Positions 1 through 5,873 of a DNA stretch of 17,129 nucleotides are shown here, one piece after another (the stretch's first letter is position 1; each line of letters opens with the position of its first letter). The stretch lies in the NCBI GenBank assembly GCA_001828445.1, contig MHYJ01000009.1:9232-26360 (forward strand), in the 5' to 3' direction. A program made the translations under genes and the position numbers. The DNA comes from Planctomycetes bacterium RBG_16_43_13 (lineage in GTDB: Bacteria; Planctomycetota; MHYJ01). The notes below the pieces were generated by a model. The model had not been told where the DNA came from. It searched no databases and worked only from the letters and a program-made list of their open reading frames with translations.

Positions 1-572
1 AGCAGCTTTGCCAGATGAAACTTCCTTATTAATGCAGGCAAGACATGGGCAGTCTCCAGATTGAAATTATCCCCGGGACCATAGAGGTTCGTAGGCATCC
101 CGGATATAAAGTTAGTTCCGTACTGCTCGTTGTAATACCTACATAGTTTTATGGCAGATATCTTTGCCAGGGCATAAGGTTCATTGGTAGTCTCTAAACT
201 CCCGGTCAGAAGATATTCCTCCTTCATAGGCTGAGGTGCATTCTTAGGATAGATACAGGAAGAACCGAGATTGAGGAGTTTTTTGACACCATACTTGTAA
301 GCCGAATGGATAACATTCATGGCTATCGCCATGTTGTCATAGATAAATTGAGCAGTATAAGTGCTGTTAGCCAGAATCCCTCCAACCTTAGCCGCTGCAA
401 GATAAACATACTCCGGCCGTTCCTCCTCAAAAAATCTTTCTGTATCAGACTGCCTACGGAGGTCAAGCTCTTTACTTGTTCTACAAACAATATCTGCATA
501 TTCCTTCTCTTTTATCTTCCTTAGGATTGCAGAACCAACAAGCCCGTTATGCCCGGCTATGTAGATTTTCAT
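1..572 (-). CDS. fcl: GDP-L-fucose synthase, N-terminal 190 residues (runs off left edge)
   Basis: This is an NADPH-dependent extended short-chain dehydrogenase. It converts GDP-4-keto-6-deoxymannose to GDP-L-fucose by epimerisation and reduction in the cytoplasm. The reading frame is open from the ATG at 572 to the window edge, about 190 of the roughly 315 residues usual for the family. Visible motifs are the Rossmann GHNGLVG at residues 7-13, SSCIYP at 104-109, and YALAK at 133-137. S104, C106, Y133, K137 and H176 all match the catalytic residues of the E. coli enzyme at a constant offset of three. The start is preceded by a 25-codon wzt remnant whose TGA overlaps this ATG (ATGA). A damaged second copy of the same gene lies at 1439-2324. 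The product supplies the donor for the GT11 fucosyltransferase at 12197-13072. Identification is secure; completeness beyond the window is unknown. Confidence 0.95.
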   Translation of the reverse strand, partial: MKIYIAGHNGLVGSAILRKIKEKEYADIVCRTSKELDLRRQSDTERFFEEERPEYVYLAAAKVGGILANSTYTAQFIYDNMAIAMNVIHSAYKYGVKKLLNLGSSCIYPKNAPQPMKEEYLLTGSLETTNEPYALAKISAIKLCRYYNEQYGTNFISGMPTNLYGPGDNFNLETAHVLPALIRKFHLAKL

Positions 573-646
573 ATGGATTTTATCAGCTCTCGCTTTTCAA
601 TGTGATATAGTTTTGAAAGGCCTGAGATTTCGATGATTGGGGGCAT
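569..646 (-). pseudogene. 5' remnant of a wzt gene fused to the fcl leader (25 codons)
   Basis: From an ATG at 646 the frame reads [20 protein letters not shown], almost the same as the first 20 residues of the intact Wzt at 15032-16267 (MPPIIEITNLSKQYHIGKRE). Nucleotide similarity is also obvious over about 60 nt. Similarity stops at GAG, and five unrelated codons (L-I-K-S-I) lead to a TGA that overlaps the fcl start codon. A GGTGG-type ribosome site lies just upstream. This is the head of a lost wzt copy joined to the segment in front of fcl. The short peptide itself probably has no transport role, but its translation could still couple ribosomes to fcl. Confidence 0.85.
571..589 (-). repeat. 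19-nt leader shared by both fcl copies (copy 1)
   Basis: The minus-strand sequence GAGCTGATAAAATCCATAT occurs identically here and at 2323-2341, each time immediately in front of an fcl coding sequence. Upstream the two contexts are unrelated: a wzt 5' remnant here, an antitoxin gene at the other copy. The segment therefore marks a common recombination boundary. In one frame it encodes E-L-I-K-S-I and then a stop overlapping the fcl start, so it may be the 3' end of the gene that originally preceded fcl. A gmd gene is the usual neighbour, but that is a guess. Confidence 0.8.
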
Positions 647-683
647 CCTCACCACCAGAAGAGAGGGTGCTATCTTAACAAAC

Positions 684-1070
684 TTATTCTCCTGACTTCA
701 TTATCTTTACACCGTACTTAGAAAATATTTCATCTGACGTGATAATAGTGAGACCCTCTGCCTGGGCTTGAGCTATCAACATTCTGTCAAAAGGATCTCT
801 ATGGTATAGCGGAAGCATCCCTGCCATCTGCCCGTGATAAAGCGTTATAGGGAGCTTAATAAATCTCTCCTCTTCTACTATGGTATCCATATCGTCTGGA
901 GCATTTAGTTTTCCAAGTACTTTTTTAATCGAAATTTCCCAAGTGGTCGCCGCACTGATATAAACCTCATTATATCCGTCTATTATGGATGCCTTTGCAT
1001 TCCTCCCAATAGAAGGGTTATCCTCAAGCCACCACAATAAAACATGAGTATCAAGAAGCAGACGTTTCAT
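684..1070 (-). CDS. PIN-domain toxin of a Phd/PIN (VapC-like) toxin-antitoxin pair
   Basis: This 128-residue protein is a full-length PIN-domain nuclease, a family of Mg-dependent RNases that act as type II toxins. The expected acidic residues are present: D7 (LLLDTH), E45 (TWEIS), D92/D95 in RDPFDR, and D113 (ITSDE). Such toxins typically cleave tRNA or rRNA; the target here cannot be read from the sequence. The ATG at 1070 overlaps the TGA of the upstream antitoxin by 4 nt, giving translational coupling. The gene appears intact. It lies between the fcl-glycosyltransferase chimeric pseudogene and the wzt 5' remnant, unrelated in function to the sugar genes around it. Confidence 0.9.
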   Translation of the reverse strand: MKRLLLDTHVLLWWLEDNPSIGRNAKASIIDGYNEVYISAATTWEISIKKVLGKLNAPDDMDTIVEEERFIKLPITLYHGQMAGMLPLYHRDPFDRMLIAQAQAEGLTIITSDEIFSKYGVKIMKSGE

Positions 1071-1306
1071 TCATTTCGCCCCTCAAATGCATCAATCACT
1101 TCTGCGGGCGTCTGCTCAAAATCAAAGGAAATAGAGATCATCCCCTTAAACCGACCGGGTTTCCTTGGTGTGGTATCCCGTTGCACAGGAACCAGACGTA
1201 CCATAGGCATACCTGACTTTGCTATAATTACATCTTCACCTGCAATCGCCTCTTCAACAAGGCTTGAGAGCCTTGTTTTCGCCTCATGCATATTTATAGT
1301 GTGCAT
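1067..1306 (-). CDS. Phd/YefM-type antitoxin
   Basis: The 79-residue protein starts MHTINMHEAKTRLSSLVEEA, the signature N-terminal DNA-binding segment of Phd/YefM antitoxins. It continues through GEDVIIAKSGMPMVRLVPV, the usual core before a flexible toxin-binding tail. It should neutralise the PIN toxin encoded by the overlapping downstream gene and repress its own promoter. The start at 1306 is well supported by an AAGGAGG ribosome site five to six bases upstream. A good promoter and an inverted repeat lie directly ahead of it (1319-1366). Confidence 0.92.
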   Translation of the reverse strand: MHTINMHEAKTRLSSLVEEAIAGEDVIIAKSGMPMVRLVPVQRDTTPRKPGRFKGMISISFDFEQTPAEVIDAFEGRNE

Positions 1307-1318
1307 ACAAGCCTCCTT

Positions 1319-1366
1319 ACTTAGCTAAACTAAGTCAAGTATAACCATAACCATTATACTATTCAA
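1319..1366 (-). promoter_or_regulatory. Promoter and operator of the Phd-PIN module
   Basis: On the minus strand TTGAAT (1361-1366) and TATACT (1338-1343) are separated by exactly 17 nt, a good sigma-70-type arrangement. About 3 nt downstream of the -10, over the expected start point, lies the inverted repeat ACTTAG-5nt-CTAAGT (1319-1335). It ends right at the ribosome site of the antitoxin. This is the position expected for an autorepressor operator of a Phd-family antitoxin. The assignment rests on sequence and position only. Confidence 0.65.
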
Positions 1367-1420
1367 CATCTATTTTTATACCCTATTTAAAAACTATTTT
1401 TACCCCACTCACTTTGGAGA

Positions 1421-1437
1421 AGATTTAGTCTAAATCT
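1421..1437. repeat. Perfect 17-nt palindrome after the chimeric pseudogene
   Basis: AGATTTAG-T-CTAAATCT is a perfect inverted repeat with one central base. It starts 1 nt after the TAA that ends the glycosyltransferase remnant (1439) and lies about 55 nt upstream of the Phd-PIN promoter. No run of T follows on the minus strand, so it is not a convincing intrinsic terminator. It could be a protein-binding site. The rest of the 1307-1438 gap holds only the promoter described separately. Confidence 0.5.
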
Positions 1438-1438
1438 C

Positions 1439-2324
1439 TTATAAAACTACCTTTTGTTTCTTACCTAAAACATCTAATACTATATCCTCATATCGTTGCG
1501 CAAATTCTATGAATCGTTCTGGCAACTCCTCTTGCGCCTTCCTGAAAAGATCTTTTTCTTCTTCTACATCGCTTGCAGATATTCTTATAATGCCAGTTCC
1601 GGGATTTTATCTCATTATCACTGAAAACATCTTTTAAATGTAAGGGTTGAAAATCAGGTATCCAGCCGAGTGAAGGTATCCTTGCATGAGTACCCAGAAA
1701 ACCTGAATGAGACAATAAGGCTATGTTATGTTTCCTTAAGAGCCGCTCCAATAAGACATCATATCCAAAATTGTTTCTTGTAAGATATCTTGTTGCCCAA
1801 AGCAACAGAGATGTATCAAACAGGCTTGACAGAATGATCCTGATGGAAGAACTACGGACGGAAGGGTTATCACCATTTCCTGACTTTGCAAACAACGTGT
1901 CCCTTATCTGCCAGATATTATCCGGGACATCCAGCAGGCTTGACTTTATCACCACTACTGCCGGAAAGTCTCTCTTCATAGGCTGAGGGACATTTTTAGG
2001 ATAGATACAGGAAGATCCGAGATTGAGCAGCTTTTTGACACCATACTTGTAAGCCGAATTGATAACATTCATGGCTATCGACATATTGTCATAGATAAAT
2101 TGTGCCGTATAAGTGCTATTAGCCAGAATCCCCCCGACCTTAGCCGCAGCAAGATAAACATACTCCGGCCTTTCCTCCTCAAGGAATTTTTCTGCATCAG
2201 ACTGCCTACACAGATCCAGCTCCTTACTTGTCCTGCAAACAATATCAGCATATCCCTTTTCTTTTAGCTTCCTTAGGATTGCGGAACCAACAAGGCCGTT
2301 ATGACCCGCTATGTAGATTTTTAT
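1439..2324 (-). pseudogene. Chimeric pseudogene: fcl 5' part fused to pieces of a GT4-like glycosyltransferase
   Basis: Three joined pieces are visible. First, codons 1-117 of fcl (about 2324-1974) are roughly 90% identical in protein to the copy at 1-572, but the start codon has changed from ATG to ATA. Second, in the same frame, comes a segment resembling residues about 54-148 of the glycosyltransferase at 5874-7037; both share the pattern SLLSHxGFL followed by IGWIPDFQ or LGWIPDFQ. Third, near 1575 about 200 codons are missing and the frame shifts. A second frame then encodes the enzyme's C-terminus ([20 protein letters not shown] against QEELHRKRCEFAKRYEDIVL), ending at TAA 1441-1439. The fusion has lost the fucose synthase Tyr-Lys pair and the glycosyltransferase catalytic half, so no working enzyme is expected. 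An apparent 198-codon frame from an internal ATG at 2084 is part of this wreck. Confidence 0.92.
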
Positions 2325-2341
2325 ATGGATTTTATCAGCTC
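2323..2341 (-). repeat. 19-nt leader shared by both fcl copies (copy 2)
   Basis: This is identical to 571-589. Here the sequence upstream is the 3' end of a HigA-like antitoxin gene, and that gene's final codons (AGC TGA) lie inside the repeat. The antitoxin therefore takes its stop codon from the fcl leader. The joint looks like a scar rather than a natural intergenic region. Confidence 0.8.
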
Positions 2342-2601
2342 AACAAAGCTTCCGGATGTCGGTTAGCTATACGTAAAAGTGCAGATGCGGGTCCGGAAGG
2401 TTTACGCCGTCCCTGTTCCCATTCCTGAAGAGTTTTAATACTTACACCCATAAGGGCTGCAAAAGCTGACTGACTAAGATGCAGGTGTTCTCTGATCTGC
2501 TTAACATCAGAAGGCAATTCAACCTTGAATCTTCTTCCTTTTCCTTCTTTGATTGCCTTTACACCTTCGAGGATCTCCTGTCCGATATCTCTCTTTTTCA
2601 T
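2335..2601 (-). CDS. HigA-like XRE-family antitoxin
   Basis: The 88-residue protein has a charged N-terminal arm and then an XRE helix-turn-helix, roughly residues 32-80. The core is [28 protein letters not shown] followed by [15 protein letters not shown], typical of antitoxins encoded downstream of RelE/HigB-type toxins. It should bind and neutralise the toxin of the preceding gene and repress the shared promoter. Its ATG overlaps the toxin stop by 4 nt. The C-terminus ends abruptly at EALLS because the stop lies in the 19-nt fcl leader. A few native residues may have been lost, but the DNA-binding domain is complete. Confidence 0.88.
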   Translation of the reverse strand: MKKRDIGQEILEGVKAIKEGKGRRFKVELPSDVKQIREHLHLSQSAFAALMGVSIKTLQEWEQGRRKPSGPASALLRIANRHPEALLS

Positions 2602-2906
2602 TTCTCAATCTCCTTCCTTATTTCACGTAAGATACTTATAGGTATGTTTTCCGCTTCATTCTTTGCATATACGGTAAGAAGCCATATTTCATTTTGTTTG
2701 TTTCTCCAGTAGTAGATTATCCTTAATCCACCACGTTTACCTTTTCCTTTACCGCTCCAGCGTATCTTACGAACCCCGCCGCTTCCAGGAATAACATCTC
2801 CTGCGTCAGGCTTTGAAGCAAGTCCAATCTGAAAAGCTGAATACTCAATATCATCCATGTAATCGTATACCAGCCTTGTAAATATAGGAGCTTCTATAAA
2901 TTCCAT
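2598..2906 (-). CDS. HigB/RelE-type toxin (mRNA interferase family)
   Basis: The 102-residue protein starts MEFIEAPIFTRLVYDYMDD and contains GSGGVRKIRWSGKGKGKRGGLRIIYYW, the basic beta-strand core of this RelE-like family. It ends in [21 protein letters not shown]. Members are ribosome-dependent RNases or relatives. Toxin-first order is the HigBA arrangement. I chose the ATG at 2906. A longer frame up to 2939 would start inside the promoter and operator, so it is unlikely. No Shine-Dalgarno sequence precedes 2906, and the predicted transcript begins only about 4-5 nt upstream, so the toxin may be translated from a nearly leaderless mRNA. Confidence 0.87.
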   Translation of the reverse strand: MEFIEAPIFTRLVYDYMDDIEYSAFQIGLASKPDAGDVIPGSGGVRKIRWSGKGKGKRGGLRIIYYWRNKQNEIWLLTVYAKNEAENIPISILREIRKEIEK

Positions 2907-2917
2907 TATTATTTTTA

Positions 2918-2946
2918 ATAATACGGCATTGCCGTACAATTGTCAA
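2918..2946 (-). promoter_or_regulatory. higBA promoter with an operator palindrome in the spacer
   Basis: The minus strand shows a consensus -35 TTGACA (2941-2946), a 17-nt spacer and a -10 TATTAT (2918-2923). The spacer carries the perfect inverted repeat TACGGCA-1nt-TGCCGTA (2922-2936), which reaches into the -10 box. A repressor bound there would block RNA polymerase, the usual logic for HigA-type autorepression. This is the strongest promoter match in the window. Confidence 0.78.
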
Positions 2947-2958
2947 ACCCTTGCCTAT

Positions 2959-3033
2959 TCAGAAACCTATGTGGACAGGAATTGGTAACATGACGTTATG
3001 GTAATTGGAAGGGGTGATAACTGAAACTTTCAT
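2959..3033 (-). pseudogene. 5' remnant of a GT2 glycosyltransferase gene (24 codons)
   Basis: An ATG at 3033 overlaps the TGA of the upstream GT4 gene in the ATGA manner used elsewhere in this operon. It is preceded by a purine-rich AAGGGGA ribosome site. It reads MKVSVITPS, the standard opening of GT2 enzymes; the GT2 at 4955-5860 has LVSIITPS in the same place. Family similarity then stops, and the frame runs 15 unrelated codons to a TGA, just before the higBA promoter. The next gene of the sugar operon appears to have been cut off after about nine codons. The match is short, so this call is moderate. Confidence 0.6.
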
Positions 3034-4184
3034 GAGCGTCCCCTTTTTTTAGCCAGGCAATGAGACTTCATAAACGATAACGTATTTAAGGCGGTATCTT
3101 TCCATCTGAATTTTGTCGTCCTTTTAAATCCTTCATCAATCAGCCTTTGCCGTAATGCCCTACTCTCAAGCACAGACAAAACTAATTCAGCGATATTAGC
3201 CGGGTTGTAAGGGTCACAATATAACGCAGCCTCACCAGCAATCTCAGTAAGAGGCTCTATACCGGAGCATACGACAGGCACGCCGCAACTCATCGCCTCT
3301 AAAATAGGAATCCCGAATCCCTCATGCATTGAAGGGAACACAAATAATTCAGATGCGCAATAGATCAAAGGAATATCCTCAAAAGGGAGCCAGCCAAGAA
3401 AGACAACATCGTCTTGCAGTTCCAGCTTATTTATCATTTCTGACACCACATCATAGCCCTTGTCCCTTGCACCAATAAGTACCAGCTTAATACCCTTAAT
3501 CCTTTCCTTCATGATTTTGAATGCCATTAATAGCCGCTCATGGTTCTTATGAGGCAACGATGATGCTATATATAGAATAAACCTCTCCGGCAAATGGTAT
3601 TTCTTCCTGGCAGAAAATACATCATCCTTATCTCTGGGAAAGAATAAATCTGTGTCCGCTGCATGATAAATTACATCAATTTTACCTGGAGAGACCTTAT
3701 AAAATCTGACAATATCATTCTTTACCTTTTGAGAAATTGCAATAATGCCATCAGCAGACTTGGCACTGAGGTATATAATAGTTTTTAAAAAAAAGAGGGT
3801 AATCGTCGTGAAATTCTTTGGCTGATTAACATGCTGAAGATCATGAATCACAACAACAGAAGTTGCAGGACAAAAGAAAGGGGCGGTCATGCCGGCAGAA
3901 AGAAGAACATCAATATGCCGGCGCCAGACCTGAAATGGTAATATCAACTGTTCCCATAGGATTCTGACAGGCCGGCTTGCTGCCATAAATGGACATACTA
4001 TAATTTTTATGCTTGGCACCAGATTATCAAATACCCCGACACTTTCTTTGTTGATGAAGATAAAGTATTCATTCTCATTATTGCTGTTATTCTTTACAAG
4101 CCATTCTGATAACTGCCTTATATATATCTCTGTTCCTCCCACTTTTCCGGGGAGTAAGTAGAGTGCGTTTATGCCTATTTTCAA
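3030..4184 (-). CDS. GT4-family glycosyltransferase
   Basis: This 384-residue GT-B enzyme transfers a sugar from a nucleotide donor to the growing glycan at the cytoplasmic face. The N-terminus (GINALYLLPGKVGGTEIYIRQL) carries the glycine-rich acceptor-domain loop. The C-terminal half has SLPHKNHERLL around residue 210 and the EX7E donor-binding motif at E288 and E296 (HEGFGIPILEAMSCG). Length is normal. The start codon is TTG at 4184, 30 nt after the preceding methyltransferase, with an AAAGG ribosome site at suitable distance. No in-frame ATG gives the family N-terminus. The sugar and linkage cannot be assigned; mannosyl or rhamnosyl transfer would be common for this subgroup. Confidence 0.9.
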   Translation of the reverse strand: MKIGINALYLLPGKVGGTEIYIRQLSEWLVKNNSNNENEYFIFINKESVGVFDNLVPSIKIIVCPFMAASRPVRILWEQLILPFQVWRRHIDVLLSAGMTAPFFCPATSVVVIHDLQHVNQPKNFTTITLFFLKTIIYLSAKSADGIIAISQKVKNDIVRFYKVSPGKIDVIYHAADTDLFFPRDKDDVFSARKKYHLPERFILYIASSLPHKNHERLLMAFKIMKERIKGIKLVLIGARDKGYDVVSEMINKLELQDDVVFLGWLPFEDIPLIYCASELFVFPSMHEGFGIPILEAMSCGVPVVCSGIEPLTEIAGEAALYCDPYNPANIAELVLSVLESRALRQRLIDEGFKRTTKFRWKDTALNTLSFMKSHCLAKKRGRS

Positions 4185-4215
4185 AAATTATTACCTTTCT
4201 GTTTTCTACCAGACT

Positions 4216-4944
4216 CTAACCTTTTGTAACAAAGTATCTATAACTTATCCACCCCGCAACTTCACCCTGATCTTCTCTCAGGTCTATGACTTTTCCCCCA
4301 TTATCTCCAAGTAATCTCAGGACATCATCTCGATGAATCCCAAACATTTCCATCGTACCGCCATATCGTATTTTATTGTAATAGTCCAATAAGGCGGCAG
4401 GCATCATTCGCTTTATTCTATTATTTAATGTCTGTATTCGTTTGCCCGGCAATTGAAATATTATCAGGCCATGAGGGGCAAGTATCCTTAGAAATTCCTT
4501 TATATAGTTTTCAGAATATCTGGGTTCCATGTGCTGAAGCACAATATTGGAGTAAATAAGATCAAACCTTTTATCAGGGAATAATCTCAAGTCATTAGCA
4601 GTATTTAATCGGTATATACACTTATTGCCATAGCGATAGTATTTCTTCGCCTGCTCTATCATGGAAGACGCAATATCAACACCTGTGGCCTCGTCGAAAT
4701 AATGAGTAAGCGCCTGAGTCAATCTTCCCACCCCACAGCCAAAATCAAGCGCCTTTTTCCGTGAAATATTAACCCCCAATGATTCAATATATTCCATTAC
4801 TGCAGTAATCTCTTTGACCCCTGTTTCAAAAAAATCATCTATTTGCCACTTACCCCCCTTTTTATCCGGGGAGGATAATATTGACCATAGGGGATCACTC
4901 TTCCCAAATCCATCCCAATTTCTTTTTAACTCATTAAGATCCAT
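4216..4944 (-). CDS. Class I SAM-dependent methyltransferase
   Basis: This 242-residue protein has the class I methyltransferase fold. Motif I is ALDFGCGVG at residues 65-73, the acidic strand-2 end is ATGVDIA, and the later strand is FDLIYSNIVLQHM. Its place inside the glycan operon suggests it methylates a sugar of the repeat or the chain end. It lies 10 nt downstream of the GT2 gene and ends 31 nt before the GT4 gene. Its target (O- or N-methylation, which sugar) cannot be read from the sequence. Confidence 0.85.
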   Translation of the reverse strand: MDLNELKRNWDGFGKSDPLWSILSSPDKKGGKWQIDDFFETGVKEITAVMEYIESLGVNISRKKALDFGCGVGRLTQALTHYFDEATGVDIASSMIEQAKKYYRYGNKCIYRLNTANDLRLFPDKRFDLIYSNIVLQHMEPRYSENYIKEFLRILAPHGLIIFQLPGKRIQTLNNRIKRMMPAALLDYYNKIRYGGTMEMFGIHRDDVLRLLGDNGGKVIDLREDQGEVAGWISYRYFVTKG

Positions 4945-4954
4945 TTCTGTTGCT

Positions 4955-5860
4955 TCAATAACCTGTGAAAATCTTCTTTATATTGCCAGGTAACAATTGA
5001 CGTATATCATAAAGTTTTATTCCCTTATTAAGCCTTATGTATTCCTTGAAAGAAACCATGAGCGCTAAAATAATAATAAGAGGTTTAATCCGCCTGAGGT
5101 ATATGGGTATTGTAGAAATAACCCTGTTAGAATGATAACCATAAACCCGGTTGGCCGGCGCCCACCCGTAATATTTTATTACAGTCCTTAAACACTCTTC
5201 ATTTCTTCCCAATGCAGAAGTTTCTGCCACTGTTTTAGATTCCCCATGCAAACGATACATTGATAAAAATTCAGGCAGATAGTTAACTCCGAATCTATTC
5301 ACAATTCTTATCCACAGATCATAATCCATTGCATAATGTAACTTTAGGTCCAGCCCTCCTACAGCATATAAAACTTCTTTTCTAAAGAAAACCGATGGTT
5401 GACATATAAAATTAAATACCGCGAGCCTCTTATAATTTAATGGTTCTGTAGGATATTCTCCGACAACCTGACTTTTAATATTACAAAACTTAGTCTTTCC
5501 ATAAACCATCCCGATATCTGGATAGGATTTAAGATACGTTACAGCCTTACTTACAGCCCCCGGAAGATAAACATCATCTGAATTTAACCATGCAAATATA
5601 TCCCCCTTTGCCATTCTGAAACCTTTATTGATGGCATCAGTCTGACCCCTGTCTTTTTCAGAGACCCAGTGAAGTTTTCCTTCATATCTCTTCAGAATCT
5701 CAATGGTGTTGTCAGTAGAACCACCATCCATCACTATATATTCAATGTTGGAGTAATCCTGAACAAACACGCTCTGTATTGTTTCTTCAATAAAGCTGCC
5801 CTGATTAAAGGAAGGGGTTATGATAGAGACAAGGGGCTGATCTTTCTGCTGCTTAATCAT
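4955..5860 (-). CDS. GT2-family glycosyltransferase
   Basis: This 301-residue GT-A enzyme begins PLVSIITPSFNQGSFIEETI and contains the nucleotide-binding DGGSTDN at residues 46-52. The metal-binding DD in WLNSDD lies at residues 95-96, and the later acceptor segment has HYAMDYDLWIRI. Near the C-terminus a hydrophobic stretch (PLIIILALMVSF, about residue 260) flanked by basic residues could associate with the membrane. It lies 13 nt from the upstream glycosyltransferase gene and 10 nt from the downstream methyltransferase gene. Donor and linkage are unknown. Confidence 0.92.
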   Translation of the reverse strand: MIKQQKDQPLVSIITPSFNQGSFIEETIQSVFVQDYSNIEYIVMDGGSTDNTIEILKRYEGKLHWVSEKDRGQTDAINKGFRMAKGDIFAWLNSDDVYLPGAVSKAVTYLKSYPDIGMVYGKTKFCNIKSQVVGEYPTEPLNYKRLAVFNFICQPSVFFRKEVLYAVGGLDLKLHYAMDYDLWIRIVNRFGVNYLPEFLSMYRLHGESKTVAETSALGRNEECLRTVIKYYGWAPANRVYGYHSNRVISTIPIYLRRIKPLIIILALMVSFKEYIRLNKGIKLYDIRQLLPGNIKKIFTGY

Positions 5861-5873
5861 TCACTGACAACCT

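Noticed and set aside
1044..1328. Plus-strand frame of 94 codons opposite the Phd antitoxin
   Set aside because: It lies antisense to a well-supported antitoxin gene with its own ribosome site and promoter, and it has no recognisable family features. Other plus-strand frames (for example 15798-16205, 5881-6264, 11707-12018) were rejected for the same reason.
1488..2084. A 198-codon frame that could be annotated as an epimerase or hypothetical protein
   Set aside because: It is an internal stretch of the fcl-glycosyltransferase chimera. Its ATG is fcl codon 81, and its last codons are an out-of-frame reading of the glycosyltransferase C-terminus.
2907..2939. Longer N-terminus for the HigB-like toxin
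   Set aside because: It would begin inside the operator and spacer of a near-consensus promoter, upstream of the expected transcript start.
2977..3010. Imperfect inverted and direct repeats around TAACATGACGTTA as a possible terminator or mobile-element end
   Set aside because: The arms are short and mismatched, no T-run follows, and the stretch is better explained as the joint between the GT2 remnant and the HigBA segment.
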